From Hyphomicrobiales bacterium (lineage in GTDB: Bacteria; Pseudomonadota; Alphaproteobacteria; Rhizobiales; Beijerinckiaceae), in contig JAGXAM010000005.1 in the NCBI GenBank assembly GCA_019075905.1, positions 1 to 64,000 of the forward strand: a DNA stretch of 64,000 nt, read 5' to 3'. Made by a program: the position numbers and the translations under genes. The notes beneath the pieces are model-generated. The model saw only the letters and a list, made by a program, of their open reading frames with translations, did no database searches and was not told the origin of the DNA. Positions 1 to 8,887 of the stretch are shown here, one piece after another; the stretch's first letter is position 1; every line of letters starts with the position of its first letter.

Positions 1-63
1 TTCCAGAAGCCGGGCGATGAAGCGCAACCGTTCGTCCATGACCGAACTCACTTTCCACGGCAT
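1..63 (-). CDS. IS481-family transposase, N-terminal fragment (runs off left edge)
   Basis: The first 21 codons read MPWK, then VSSV, then MDERLRFIARLLE. This opening matches the usual N-terminus of IS481-family transposases of alphaproteobacteria, which continues into a helix-turn-helix and an rve integrase core, both outside this window. The ATG at 63 is preceded by GGGAGGT at 6-bp spacing, so the start is well supported. Whether the gene is intact cannot be judged. The family call rests on a short but distinctive segment and on the IS-like end just upstream. Confidence 0.7.
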   Translation of the reverse strand, partial: MPWKVSSVMDERLRFIARLLE

Positions 64-147
64 CCACACCTCCCGCCACCAAAAAAATGGCAAAAAGTGT
101 AACCCATGTGTCCGGTACAAAATGTCACCTGTCTCTCAGGCCGTACA
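1..147 (-). mobile_element. IS481-family insertion sequence, left-truncated by the window edge
   Basis: Read on the minus strand, the element begins TGTACGGCCTGAGAGACAGG at 147 and leads into the transposase start at 63. IS481 elements end in 5'-TGT...ACA-3' and carry related repeats near their tips. Here two similar motifs lie in tandem near the end (GAGACAGGTGACA, then GACACATGGGTTACA), which fits transposase-binding sites. Only the transposase-proximal end is inside the window. The end lies 9 bp from the CCA end of tRNA-Thr. The exact boundary and any target duplication cannot be confirmed without the other end. Confidence 0.65.
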
Positions 148-155
148 GATTGTGC

Positions 156-231
156 TGGTGCCGCAAGAGGGATTCGAACCCCCGACCCCCTCATTACGAA
201 TGAGGTGCTCTACCAGCTGAGCTATTGCGGC
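156..231 (-). tRNA. tRNA-Thr (anticodon CGU)
   Basis: A 76-nt cloverleaf on the minus strand with encoded CCA (156-158). The acceptor arm GCCGCAA pairs with TTGCGGC, the D-arm has AGCTCAGCTGGTAGAGC, and the T-arm has GGGGGTTCGAATCCCTC. The anticodon stem CCTCA/TGAGG encloses the loop TTCGTAA, giving anticodon CGT (plus-strand 196-198), which reads ACG threonine codons. An IS481-type element ends 9 bp from its 3' end. Confidence 0.97.
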
Positions 232-294
232 GACGCTTTTGCGTTTCTTGTCCTTAGCCAAGAGCCTGGCTTAAGGCAAGTTCAAAGCTGCACG

Positions 295-1923
295 CTATAG
301 GGCGAGGCGGCGGGGCACTTCGGCATCGGCCTCGTCGGCGGGCGGGGTGTCGGCGCCCGGATCGTCGGGGGCGAGCTTGATAGGGAACACCACCGGCAGC
401 ACGGCCACGCCATTTTTAGCCGCAACCCTGATTTTGTCGGGCGCGGCGGCCATGGCGGGCGCCGGCGGTGCGGCGGGTTTTGGTGCCGGCGCGGCTTCGG
501 GGGCCGGGGGTGGCGGCTCCATGGCGAGCGGCGCGGCGTTGAGCATGGCCGGTGCCGGTTCGCTCACCGGCAGCGCCAGCATATGCGCCGGATCCCAGGC
601 ATTGCCACTGATCATGGCGCTGGTGCTGCGCGGCGCCTGCACCTCCTGCCATTGAAAGGCATCAAGCTTGCCGGTGAGCGGCGAGGCCGGGGCCCAATGG
701 TCCTGGGCGACGCCATCGGCGACCCATCCCGGATCGGGATTGGCGCCGGCGGCACGGGCCAGCCATTCGCGCACACCGCCGATATTGTTGCTTTCGCGGT
801 CTTCGAGTTCGGCCCGGGTCAGGCAGGTGCGGCGGTTGAGCGGCGCGCCGGCGGGGGTTTCATGATCGAGATTGTCGAGGGCGCGCCGCGCCGCGGCGAA
901 ATCCCTGGCATCTAGCGCCGCCCGGGCCACGGTGAGGTGGCTCTCGGCGTGGCGGGGCTTGAGCAGCGCCAGCGTCTGGGCGCGTGCCATACGGTCCGTG
1001 GTGGAATCGCCTGGCCGCACATCAAGGTAGGCAGCGGCGATTTCGGGATGGGGATTCTCGATCCAAGCCTTTTCGAGAATTTTCACCGCGCGGCGGATGT
1101 CACCGCGCCGGGTGAGCAGGCGTCCGGCGAGCTCGGCTGCCGGCACTAGCCCCGGGGCATTGGCCAGCGCATCCTGGGCAAGGCGCAAGGCCGATTCCGG
1201 ATCGGTCTGGTTGGCGGCCAGCGCCGCCGCGGTCTGCAACACGGCGCGATGGCGCCGGGCGGTGGCCTTGTCGATGATTTTGGCGGAAGCATTGGCGTCA
1301 ACCGTGGCGAGGGCGCCTTTCCAGTCGCCGCGGCGAATCTGGTCTTCCAGCACCGCCTCGCTCGACCAGGGCAACACTGCCAGCTGGCGTGCCTGCTGGG
1401 CATAATGCACGGCGGCGGCATCATCACCACGGCGGCGGGCCTCGACATGCAGGCCGCGCAGGCCAAGCAATTTGGTCGCCGGGTTCTGGCTCATCTTGCC
1501 AAAGGCCGCCGCTGCACCCTCGCGATCACCGGCCAGCTGCGCGGCCTGCGCCGAGAGCAGCAGTGCCATCGGCTCGTCGGGCAACAATCTCGCGGCATCG
1601 GAGGCGGCGCGGCGGGCGCGCTGGGTGTCGCCGGCACCGGCCGCAACCATGCCTTGCATGAGGGCCGCGAGGCCCTTGTTGCGCCGGCGGATGCGGTTGG
1701 CATAGGCCAGAACCGAGGGCAGGGCGAAAGCCCAGCGTACGAGCGCGAACACCAGGCTCAGGGCCAGCGCCGCCAGAACCAGCGCCGCCACGGCAACGCC
1801 GAAGGTCATCGTCACCTGATGGTGGTTCCATGTCAGCGCCAGGCCACCTTGCTGCGCCGCGAGCCAGAAAGCGCCCCAGGCCGCCAGGGCCAGCAGGAGA
1901 ATGAACATCAAAACGCGGATCAT
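295..1923 (-). CDS. hemY: HemY-family membrane protein
   Basis: This 542-residue protein has two N-terminal membrane helices (about residues 4-24 and 40-66), the basic stretch NRIRRRNKG, and then a long alanine-rich tetratricopeptide-like region. This is the layout of the HemY-N/TPR proteins of proteobacterial heme loci. Their role in late tetrapyrrole synthesis is genetic rather than enzymatic, and they are distinct from protoporphyrinogen oxidase, also called HemY in Gram-positives. The C-terminus (about 445-500) is Pro/Ala-rich and probably disordered. It follows the mitofilin-like gene by 68 bp on the same strand, a conserved pairing. No hemD or hemC lies next to the pair here, although one is common elsewhere. 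Confidence 0.85.
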   Translation of the reverse strand: MIRVLMFILLLALAAWGAFWLAAQQGGLALTWNHHQVTMTFGVAVAALVLAALALSLVFALVRWAFALPSVLAYANRIRRRNKGLAALMQGMVAAGAGDTQRARRAASDAARLLPDEPMALLLSAQAAQLAGDREGAAAAFGKMSQNPATKLLGLRGLHVEARRRGDDAAAVHYAQQARQLAVLPWSSEAVLEDQIRRGDWKGALATVDANASAKIIDKATARRHRAVLQTAAALAANQTDPESALRLAQDALANAPGLVPAAELAGRLLTRRGDIRRAVKILEKAWIENPHPEIAAAYLDVRPGDSTTDRMARAQTLALLKPRHAESHLTVARAALDARDFAAARRALDNLDHETPAGAPLNRRTCLTRAELEDRESNNIGGVREWLARAAGANPDPGWVADGVAQDHWAPASPLTGKLDAFQWQEVQAPRSTSAMISGNAWDPAHMLALPVSEPAPAMLNAAPLAMEPPPPAPEAAPAPKPAAPPAPAMAAAPDKIRVAAKNGVAVLPVVFPIKLAPDDPGADTPPADEADAEVPRRLAL

Positions 1924-1991
1924 GGACGCCTCTCGAATTTGCCAATCAATATTTCAAAACATCGATGATATTGCGGTGCCGCGGTGGGGTC

Positions 1992-3329
1992 TCATGGCGC
2001 ATGCGCCATCTGGCTGGTCATGGCCGCCAAGGCTTCCTGCGAGAGTTTTTGCACCGTCGCCTCGGCGGCAACGCGCTGCTGCAGCGGGATAACCCAGTCG
2101 GCGCCGAGCTTTCTGGCGTCGGGCGGCAGCGCCTCCCAGTCCTGCAGGGCAAGCGTGTCATGGCCCTGGCGCAGCGCATCCTCCACCTTTGCGGCACCGG
2201 CGCCGGGGGCATTGCCGACCGGCAGCCGGGTATCGCGGACCTGCACGAGGGTCGCTGCCTTGGCGCCGATCCAGCCCATCACCCCCTGCGGGGCCGGGGT
2301 GGCCGGGGTTTGCGCCCTGGTTATGGCGGCGAGAACCGGAGCGAAGCTGGTGGCGAGCGTCGCCGTCGAAACCGGCCCCTTGTCGGCGATTTGCGCCAGC
2401 GGCGCGAGCAAGGCGGCATCAACATGCATGCCTTGCAAGGCCTTGAACTCAATGGGGAAGGCCCGGCCTTGTTGCAGGGCGGCCGCAATGCTTTGGGAAA
2501 CGACGGCGAGTGCCGCGCCCTGCGGCGTCGCCATGGCGGCGGCGATTTTCGCCTTGTTTTCGGCAATAGCGCTCTGGTTGGCGGCAAGGGCGGCATTGAC
2601 CTTCGGCATGGACTGGTCAAGCGTGGCGACCTTGCCTTGCAGCGTCGCCATCGAGGCCGAAAGCGCCGCCAGCGCCGTAGCCGAGGCGGCCGATGGCGCG
2701 CTGGCCGCTGTTGGCGCAGCCTGCGGCGCTTGTGCCGCAGCCGTCGTGCCGGTCAGCGGCGCCTTGTCGGTGGTGCCCTCTGCCAAAGTGGTTGCCGATT
2801 TCGGCCCAGCGAGCTTCGCAACATCTGCCGAGATCCGGGCGATGCTGGCCTGATCGCTGGCGAGGCCGAGACGCGATTTGGCGCTCTCGTCGGCAATTTT
2901 GCCGAGCTGCGACTGCAACGCGGCGACCTTGGCCTTGAGGCTGGCGACGTCGGCTTGCGGGCCCTGCACCATATGCAGCGCCACCGATCCGGCCAAGGCG
3001 GTCAGGGCTCCGAGCAGGATCGCGTAGGCATAATGCGGGTGGGCCTTGGCGGGCTTGTCGGGGTTGTCGGGCTTGGCAGGTGCAGCCGGGGCCGTCTTCG
3101 CCATGGCGTCCTTCGCGGGCTCGGCCTTGAGGGGCTGCGCTGGCGCCGTTGCCGTGGCGGGGCGCGGAGGTATCGCGGCAGAGCGCACCGTGTTCGTCGC
3201 CGGGCCGGTGGCTTTGGTTTCAGGCGCCTGGCTGGTCGCCAGCGGCACGGCTTTCGCGTCGATCACCGGCGGTTGGCGTTTCGGGCCTCCGGCATCAACG
3301 GGCGCGGTCTTCTGGTCTTTGTCGTTCAT
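1992..3329 (-). CDS. Mitofilin/Mic60-like inner-membrane protein (COG4223)
   Basis: This 445-residue protein has a 100-residue Ala/Pro/Lys-rich N-terminus, one membrane helix (about 101-119), a coiled-coil-prone segment (about 124-210), and a conserved C-terminal region ending in LSQEALAAM. This is the architecture of alphaproteobacterial Mic60, the relative of the mitochondrial cristae-junction protein mitofilin, which shapes inner membranes. It is known to neighbour hemY, as here. The ATG at 3329 follows AGGAATAGGCAG. The low-complexity N-terminus makes homology searching hard, so the call rests on architecture and context. Confidence 0.75.
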   Translation of the reverse strand: MNDKDQKTAPVDAGGPKRQPPVIDAKAVPLATSQAPETKATGPATNTVRSAAIPPRPATATAPAQPLKAEPAKDAMAKTAPAAPAKPDNPDKPAKAHPHYAYAILLGALTALAGSVALHMVQGPQADVASLKAKVAALQSQLGKIADESAKSRLGLASDQASIARISADVAKLAGPKSATTLAEGTTDKAPLTGTTAAAQAPQAAPTAASAPSAASATALAALSASMATLQGKVATLDQSMPKVNAALAANQSAIAENKAKIAAAMATPQGAALAVVSQSIAAALQQGRAFPIEFKALQGMHVDAALLAPLAQIADKGPVSTATLATSFAPVLAAITRAQTPATPAPQGVMGWIGAKAATLVQVRDTRLPVGNAPGAGAAKVEDALRQGHDTLALQDWEALPPDARKLGADWVIPLQQRVAAEATVQKLSQEALAAMTSQMAHAP

Positions 3330-3371
3330 CTGCCTATTCCTGAAAACATGCGGCCGCAGCGGCCAGAACTC

Positions 3372-4280
3372 TCAGCCTTGGTGCGTTTCAACCTGACTTT
3401 GCGCTTTCGCCGCTATGGCGTCAACGATGGCGAGTGTCTTGCGCGCCATGTCGGCGTGCAGCAACTCGACCATGCGGCCATCGAGCCTGATCGCACCCCG
3501 GCTTTTATTTTCCGGCAAATCAAAGGCCTCGACAATTTTGCGGGCCCGGGCGATTTCTGCGGCATCGGGCGAAAAAATCTGGTTGCAGGGGGCGATCTGA
3601 TCAGGGTGGATCAGGGTCTTGCCGTCCATGCCGAAATCTCGGCCCTGCGCGCATTCCCGCTCGAAACCGGCGCGATCGGCGATATCGTTGTGCACGCCAT
3701 CAAGAATGGTCACGCCATGGGCCCGCGCAGCGGCAACGGCCAGCGACAGCCAGGCCATCATCGGGGCGCGGCCGGGCAGCAATCTCGCGCCGGTCTCCTT
3801 GGCGAGATCATTGGTGCCAAGCACGAAGGCATCGAGCCGCGCCGCCGGATCACGGTGCAGCGCGGCGATGGAGTCCAGCCGGAACAGGGCCTGCGGCGTT
3901 TCGATCATCGCCCAGAGCCGCAGGGCGGGCGGGGCCGCCACAGCGCGCAAAACCTCAGCCGCGGCCTGAACAACTTCCGGGCTGGAGACTTTCGGCAACA
4001 GGATGGCATCGGGCAGGGCCGCGGCTGCGGCTTGCAGGTCATCCCGGCCCCATGGCGTCGTCAGCGCATTGATGCGTATCACCACCTCGCGGCGGCCATA
4101 GGCGCGCTGCTGCACGGCGGCAACGACATTGGCGCGCGCCTCGGCCTTGGCTTCAGGGGCGACGGCATCTTCCAGATCGAGCAGCAGCACATCGGCATCG
4201 AGGCTGCGGGCCTTTTCGAGCGCGCGGGCGTTGGCACCGGGCATATAAAGGGCGCTGCGGCGCGGTCTGATCTGCTGCAA
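3372..4280 (-). CDS. HpcH/HpaI-CitE family lyase (malyl/citramalyl-CoA lyase-like)
   Basis: A 302-residue TIM-barrel lyase. Visible family marks are RSALYMPG near the start, LLLDLEDAVAPEAK with the acidic metal-site residues, the substrate arginine in VVIRINA, MIETPQALF, GTNDLAKE, and GMDGKTLIHPDQI. CitE-like proteins of this length cleave or condense (S)-malyl-CoA, beta-methylmalyl-CoA or citramalyl-CoA with Mg2+; the substrate here cannot be told. The start is TTG at 4280 with GAGGAA upstream, and no nearer ATG keeps the conserved N-terminus. It lies 14 bp downstream of the cyclodeaminase-like gene, so they are probably co-transcribed. Confidence 0.85.
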   Translation of the reverse strand: MQQIRPRRSALYMPGANARALEKARSLDADVLLLDLEDAVAPEAKAEARANVVAAVQQRAYGRREVVIRINALTTPWGRDDLQAAAAALPDAILLPKVSSPEVVQAAAEVLRAVAAPPALRLWAMIETPQALFRLDSIAALHRDPAARLDAFVLGTNDLAKETGARLLPGRAPMMAWLSLAVAAARAHGVTILDGVHNDIADRAGFERECAQGRDFGMDGKTLIHPDQIAPCNQIFSPDAAEIARARKIVEAFDLPENKSRGAIRLDGRMVELLHADMARKTLAIVDAIAAKAQSQVETHQG

Positions 4281-4294
4281 GGTCGACTATTCCT

Positions 4295-5281
4295 CTAGTT
4301 TTGCCGCGGCTTCCGGGCGTTCCATGCCTGCCACACAATCACGGCCGCCGCCAAATCCTCGATCGCGGTGCCAATGGATTTGAATAATGTGACCTCGTTG
4401 GCGAGCGTGCGCCCGCTCGTGTGCTTTAGGCAGAGATCGGCGAGCACGCCAGCCAGACTTTTCGTGGAGATGGCACCGGTGGCAAGCCCGTCGGCGACAT
4501 CGCCGCCCTCAACGCAAGCTGCATCAGTATCAAGGAAAATGCGTGCGGCGCGCAGCGTCTCATCATCGACTTCGCGCATGCCGGGAGCAAAGGCGCCGAC
4601 AAGATCGAGATGGACGCCGGGCCGGAGCCAGGAGGCGCGGATGAGCGGCGCGCGCGACAATGTGGCGCAGGAAATGATATCGGCTTCGGCTGCGGCCGCG
4701 GCGAGGTCATCGGCAACACAAAGCTCGCACGACGGCGCGGCATTCATGACAGGCTGCAAGGCGAGGACGAGCCGTGCCGCGGCCTCGCGGTTGCGGTTCC
4801 ACAGCCAGATGCGGCGCAGGGGAAGGATATCGCAATGGGCGCGCACGAGGAAGGGGGCGAGTTGGCCGGCGCCCGCCATCAGCATGGTTTCAGCGTCCGG
4901 CCGTGCCAGATATGTCGCTGCGAGCGCCGAGGCCGCGGCCGTGCGCCATAAAGTGAGCCGCGCTGCATCCATCATGGCCAGAGGGGTGCCGGTCTCGCCA
5001 TCCTGAAGCAGGAACAGGCCCTGCACCGAGGGCAGGCCCTTGGCGCCATTGCCGGGGTGGACGCTGACGATTTTGGCGCCGAGATAGCTGCCCCTCGCCG
5101 GAACATCGGCGCTCCAGCTTGGCATGACCAGCTGGGTTGCGTCCTTGAAACTATAATGCTGGCGCGGCGGGCTGAGCATGGCGCCGCAAAAGGCCTCGGA
5201 GAGAGCCGCGCGCAGCGCCGCGAAATTCAGGCAGGAATCTATCGCTGCCGCATCGAGAAAGACCGGTTGTGAGGGCGCCAT
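4295..5281 (-). CDS. Ornithine cyclodeaminase / mu-crystallin family protein
   Basis: A 328-residue NAD(P)-dependent enzyme. It has the family segment GAKIVSVHPGNGAKGLPSVQG, the arginine-containing LTLWRTAAASALAA, a Rossmann glycine motif in MAGAGQLAPF, and the C-terminal DLVGAFAPGMREVDD. Members include ornithine cyclodeaminase, alanine dehydrogenase and ketimine reductases; the substrate cannot be assigned. I chose the ATG at 5281. An in-frame TTG at 5305 would overlap the end of lapA and has no ribosome-binding site. It sits between lapA and the HpcH lyase on one strand. Confidence 0.82.
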   Translation of the reverse strand: MAPSQPVFLDAAAIDSCLNFAALRAALSEAFCGAMLSPPRQHYSFKDATQLVMPSWSADVPARGSYLGAKIVSVHPGNGAKGLPSVQGLFLLQDGETGTPLAMMDAARLTLWRTAAASALAATYLARPDAETMLMAGAGQLAPFLVRAHCDILPLRRIWLWNRNREAAARLVLALQPVMNAAPSCELCVADDLAAAAAEADIISCATLSRAPLIRASWLRPGVHLDLVGAFAPGMREVDDETLRAARIFLDTDAACVEGGDVADGLATGAISTKSLAGVLADLCLKHTSGRTLANEVTLFKSIGTAIEDLAAAVIVWQAWNARKPRQN

Positions 5282-5297
5282 GGCGCAGCCCCAAGGG

Positions 5298-5627
5298 TCA
5301 GGCAACTGAAAACGTGGTCGTTACGGCGCTGCCGGTCGCCTCGGGGCGTGCAACCTGCGTGCGCAGGCTTGCCGCCTCGGCTTTGGCCTGGCGAGCCGCC
5401 CGACGGTGCTTGCCCTGGCCAAACCAAGTCAAAACACCGCCAAACACCATGCCCGCCATGAACATGGCGAACATCACAAGAAACAGCGGCACGCCGATCG
5501 AAAGCGCCTTGTCGGGCGTGCCAAACGGGTTTGCCGAAACCTGCACGATTTCCTTGTTGGCGAGGGCCATGGCCACCACCAGCACGCCGATGATCACCAG
5601 CACCAGCAATTTCAGCCAGAATTTCAT
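5298..5627 (-). CDS. lapA: LapA-domain (DUF1049) small membrane protein
   Basis: A 109-residue protein with two hydrophobic helices (about residues 3-22 and 46-70) and a basic cytoplasmic tail (GKHRRAARQAKAEAASLR). This matches the LapA/DUF1049 family, named for lipopolysaccharide assembly in E. coli. The ATG at 5627 starts MKFWLKLL directly before the first helix; a longer frame upstream has no support. It follows ihfB on the same strand by 150 bp, a common alphaproteobacterial order. In many relatives trpF-trpB-trpA follows lapA; here the next gene is a cyclodeaminase-like gene. Confidence 0.8.
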   Translation of the reverse strand: MKFWLKLLVLVIIGVLVVAMALANKEIVQVSANPFGTPDKALSIGVPLFLVMFAMFMAGMVFGGVLTWFGQGKHRRAARQAKAEAASLRTQVARPEATGSAVTTTFSVA

Positions 5628-5777
5628 CGTTGCGTTCCCTAAAATACGCGTCGCCCGCCATATCGCATGCACAAGCGCACGTCGTCAAAACCAACGAAGT
5701 AAAATTGTTGTTGAAGGTCCCGTCAATCCGTGCAGCTGCGGTGCTCTGTCACCCCCCCCGGGTCCGCCCCTGCGGCT

Positions 5778-6059
5778 TCAGGCCTGATTGAGCCGGTCGC
5801 GCAATTCCTTGCCGGTCTTGAAATAGGGTGCAACCTTTTTGCTGACGTCGACGTTTTCGCCGGTCTTTGGATTGCGACCTATGCGTGCATTTCGCTGCTT
5901 GACGGAGAAAGCGCCGAACCCGCGAAGCTCGACCCGGTCACCGCGCGCGAGCGCATCGGTGATTTCGTCAAGGATGGTGTTGACGATTTTTTCGACGTCC
6001 CGCTGATAAATATGCGGGTTGCGGTTGCAGATTTGCTTTACCAATTCCGACTTAATCAT
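5778..6059 (-). CDS. ihfB: Integration host factor subunit beta
   Basis: A 93-residue HU/IHF-fold protein. The core reads [20 protein letters not shown], followed by [10 protein letters not shown], which contains the DNA-intercalating proline of the beta arm. With IHF-alpha it forms the heterodimer that bends DNA at promoters, recombination sites and origins. The N-terminus [10 protein letters not shown] fits the beta subunit better than HU. The ATG at 6059 sits 5 bp after GGGGGT. An in-frame TTG 12 bp upstream overlaps that ribosome-binding site and is unlikely. It lies 31 bp downstream of sppA. Confidence 0.95.
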   Translation of the reverse strand: MIKSELVKQICNRNPHIYQRDVEKIVNTILDEITDALARGDRVELRGFGAFSVKQRNARIGRNPKTGENVDVSKKVAPYFKTGKELRDRLNQA

Positions 6060-6090
6060 TGTTACCCCCAAAAAACGAGCAACTCCAAAA

Positions 6091-7068
6091 TCATTTCGCG
6101 GCGGAAATCTGCCAAAATGACATCAATCCGTCAAGTGAACTTGCTGTTGTGGTTGCAGGAATTGCGGCAAGTGCCTGACCAAGTTTCGGGAAACCCGACA
6201 ATTGAGCAATTCTCGCGAGGACACCGAATACGCCCAGATGCGGAAAGCTGGCGGGCGGCTGGTGCCATACAACCGGAACCGATTCGGCTACACCCTTTTT
6301 CTGCAACCATAGGCGTGCCTGGGTCTCGCCGCCGATCTCATCTGCGAGTTTCAGCGTCACGCCCTGGCGCCCGGTGAAAATGCGGCCGTCGTCCACCACA
6401 GCCAGTTCGGCATCGGACATTTTGCGACGCGTCTGCACCAGGCCCTTGAACCAGGTGAAACTGTCAGCCACCACGGCGGCCAGCGCCGCGCGCGCCGCAT
6501 CAGAGGTCGGCTCCATGCCGTTGGGCGAGGCTTTTAGCGGCGAGGATTTGATGGTCTCGTAGGCAATGCCCACATTGTTCATCAACTTGTAGAAATTGGG
6601 ATATTCAAAAAGCACGCCGATCGAGCCGACCAGCGAATTGCCGCGCACGACAATGTGATCGGCGCCGATGGCGGCGACATAGGCGCCCGACGCGGCCATG
6701 GTCTCAACTTCCGCAACCACCGGCTTGGCCTTGGCGGCGGCACGAAGGTGCACATAAAGCCGCTCTGAACCGGCGGTTGTGCCGCCGGGGCTGTCGATGC
6801 GCAGGATAATGGCGCGCACCGCTTTGGATTTGGCAGCATCGTCAATGAGTTTGATGGTGGCATCATCGCCGGTGATCAGGCCGGTAATGGCAATGCGGGC
6901 AATTTGCGGACTGGCCAGCGGCAGTTTCAGCCCCATGCGCGCCTTGCTGCCAACCACGACCAAAGCCGCGCCCACGGCGACCAAAGTAGCGAGCCTCCAG
7001 AATGACAGGCGCCGCCGCATCCGCCGCCGCTCGACAATCTGATCGGGATTAAGTGTCGGATCGCTCAT
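6091..7068 (-). CDS. sppA: Signal peptide peptidase SppA (short form)
   Basis: A 325-residue serine protease of family S49 that degrades cleaved signal peptides in the inner membrane. It has one N-terminal anchor (about residues 23-40), the RIDSPGG segment at 90-96, the nucleophile Ser127 in [14 protein letters not shown], and the general-base Lys179 in SSPLKASP. The length is that of the single-domain 36-kDa form rather than the duplicated E. coli protein. It lies between rpsA and ihfB, all on the minus strand, a conserved alphaproteobacterial order. Confidence 0.93.
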   Translation of the reverse strand: MSDPTLNPDQIVERRRMRRRLSFWRLATLVAVGAALVVVGSKARMGLKLPLASPQIARIAITGLITGDDATIKLIDDAAKSKAVRAIILRIDSPGGTTAGSERLYVHLRAAAKAKPVVAEVETMAASGAYVAAIGADHIVVRGNSLVGSIGVLFEYPNFYKLMNNVGIAYETIKSSPLKASPNGMEPTSDAARAALAAVVADSFTWFKGLVQTRRKMSDAELAVVDDGRIFTGRQGVTLKLADEIGGETQARLWLQKKGVAESVPVVWHQPPASFPHLGVFGVLARIAQLSGFPKLGQALAAIPATTTASSLDGLMSFWQISAAK

Positions 7069-7106
7069 CAGGTTCGGCCCCCGGAGTCACGGCAAAGCAG
7101 GCGAAC

Positions 7107-7135
7107 GGGGCAGCGGCACACCTGGCCGCCGCCCC
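7107..7135 (-). terminator. Stem-loop just after rpsA
   Basis: On the minus strand GGGGCGGCGGC, a 7-nt loop, and GCCGCTGCCCC form an 11-bp stem with one G-U pair. It starts 12 nt after the rpsA stop. No good U-run follows, so it may be a weak terminator or an RNA-stabilising 3' hairpin between rpsA and sppA. Confidence 0.45.
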
Positions 7136-7146
7136 GCTCCATCAAC

Positions 7147-8871
7147 TTACCTTTTTTTGGCGTTGTCGGAGTCGCTGCGTGCCTTCAGGGCAGCGCCCAG
7201 AATGTCACCCAGCGAGGCACCTGAATCGGCCGAACCATATTGCGCGATGGCTTCCTTCTCTTCGGCCATTTCGAGGGCCTTGATCGAGACGCCGATCTTT
7301 CGCGCGCGGCGATCATAAAGGGTGACGCGAGCGTCCACCTTCTCGCCAACCGCAAAGCGCTCGCTGCGCTGGTCGGCGCGGTCGCGGGCCAGATCGGAGC
7401 GCTTGATGAAGGCCACGAGATCGGTGCCGATGATTTTCACATCGATGCCGCCCTCTTTGACTTCAGCCACTTCGCAGGTGACGATGGCACCCTTGCGAAT
7501 GTCGCCGGCATCATCAGCCTTGGCAGCGCCCTCGCCGACGACCTGCTTGATGCCGAGCGAAATCCGCTCTTTCTCGACATCGACTTCAAGAACCTGGACC
7601 TTGACCTGGTCGCCCTTCTTGTAGTCCTCGATCGCCTGCTCGCCCGGACGGTTCCAGTCGAGGTCGGACAGATGCACCATGCCGTCGATATCGCCGTCGA
7701 TGCCGACAAACAGGCCGAACTCGGTCTTGTTCTTGACTTCGCCGTCGAGCACGGTGCCGACGGGGAAGCGCTCGGCAAAGCTCTCCCACGGATTGGCAAG
7801 GGTCTGCTTGAGGCCCAGCGAAATGCGGCGCTTGGAGGAATCGACCTCAAGAACCTGCACATCGACTTCCTGGCTGGTCGCCACGATCTTGCCGGGATGC
7901 ACGTTCTTCTTGGTCCAGGACATTTCCGAAACGTGGATCAGGCCTTCGATACCCGGCTCCAGCTCCACGAACGCACCGTAATCGGTGATGTTGGTGACGC
8001 GGCCCTGGAAGCGGGCATTGATCGGATATTTCGCCTCGATGCCGGTCCACGGATCATCCTGCAACTGCTTCATGCCGAGCGAGATGCGATGGGTTTCGTG
8101 GTTGATCTTGACGATCCGCACCTTGACGGTCTGGCCGATGGTCAGAAGCTCGCTGGGGTGGTTGACGCGGCGCCAGGCAATGTCGGTGACATGCAGCAGG
8201 CCATCAATGCCGCCAAGATCAACGAACGCGCCGTAATCGGTGATGTTCTTGACCACGCCATCAATCACCGCACCCTCTTCGAGGTTGGCGACGATCTCAT
8301 GGCGCTGCTCGGCGCGGCTCTCTTCCAGCACGGTGCGGCGCGACACGACGATATTGCCACGGCGGCGATCCATCTTGAGGATCACGAAGGGCTGCGGCAC
8401 GCCCAGCAACGGGGTAACGTCGCGGATCGGGCGGATATCGACCTGGCTGCGCGGCAGGAACGCGGTTGCGCCTTCGAGATCAACGGTGAAACCGCCCTTG
8501 ACCTGATTGAAGATGACGCCTTCAACCTTTTCCTGCGCGTTATAAGCCAGTTCGAGCTTGACCCAGCTCTCTTCACGGCGGGCCTTGTCGCGGGAAATGA
8601 CGGCTTCGCCCAGGGCGTTTTCGATGCGCTCAAGGTAGACTTCGACCTCGTCGCCCACGACCAGCGGGGCGGCACCGGGGCCGGCAAATTCACGGAGCGC
8701 CACGCGCCCTTCGGTTTTCAGGCCAAGATCAATGACGGCCATGTCTTTTTCAATGGCGACCACTTTGCCCTTGACCACCGAGCCTTCAAAGGCCTCGGTT
8801 TCGCCATAGGTTTCATTCAGCAAAGCGGCAAAATCGTCGCGGGTGGGCGACATCTGGGATGCAACGGACAT
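7147..8871 (-). CDS. rpsA: 30S ribosomal protein S1
   Basis: A 574-residue protein with six S1/OB-fold repeats. Repeats 3-6 carry the typical GAFVDLGGIDGLLHVTDI, GAFVELEPGIEGLIHVSEM and GLFVGIDGDIDGMVHLSDL signatures, and the N-terminal repeats bind the ribosome. S1 unwinds and recruits mRNA to the 30S subunit. The length matches the family. The ATG at 8871 follows AGGAGACCTT. In many relatives cmk precedes rpsA; here upstream lies a 215-bp leader region and a membrane protein of unknown function. Confidence 0.98.
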   Translation of the reverse strand: MSVASQMSPTRDDFAALLNETYGETEAFEGSVVKGKVVAIEKDMAVIDLGLKTEGRVALREFAGPGAAPLVVGDEVEVYLERIENALGEAVISRDKARREESWVKLELAYNAQEKVEGVIFNQVKGGFTVDLEGATAFLPRSQVDIRPIRDVTPLLGVPQPFVILKMDRRRGNIVVSRRTVLEESRAEQRHEIVANLEEGAVIDGVVKNITDYGAFVDLGGIDGLLHVTDIAWRRVNHPSELLTIGQTVKVRIVKINHETHRISLGMKQLQDDPWTGIEAKYPINARFQGRVTNITDYGAFVELEPGIEGLIHVSEMSWTKKNVHPGKIVATSQEVDVQVLEVDSSKRRISLGLKQTLANPWESFAERFPVGTVLDGEVKNKTEFGLFVGIDGDIDGMVHLSDLDWNRPGEQAIEDYKKGDQVKVQVLEVDVEKERISLGIKQVVGEGAAKADDAGDIRKGAIVTCEVAEVKEGGIDVKIIGTDLVAFIKRSDLARDRADQRSERFAVGEKVDARVTLYDRRARKIGVSIKALEMAEEKEAIAQYGSADSGASLGDILGAALKARSDSDNAKKR

Positions 8872-8887
8872 AAGGTCTCCTGGAATA

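Noticed and set aside
1965-4298. Long plus-strand open frame (777 codons) opposite mic60 and the HpcH lyase
   Set aside because: Arg/Gly-rich product with no motifs; it mirrors two recognisable minus-strand genes and arises from GC-rich codon use.
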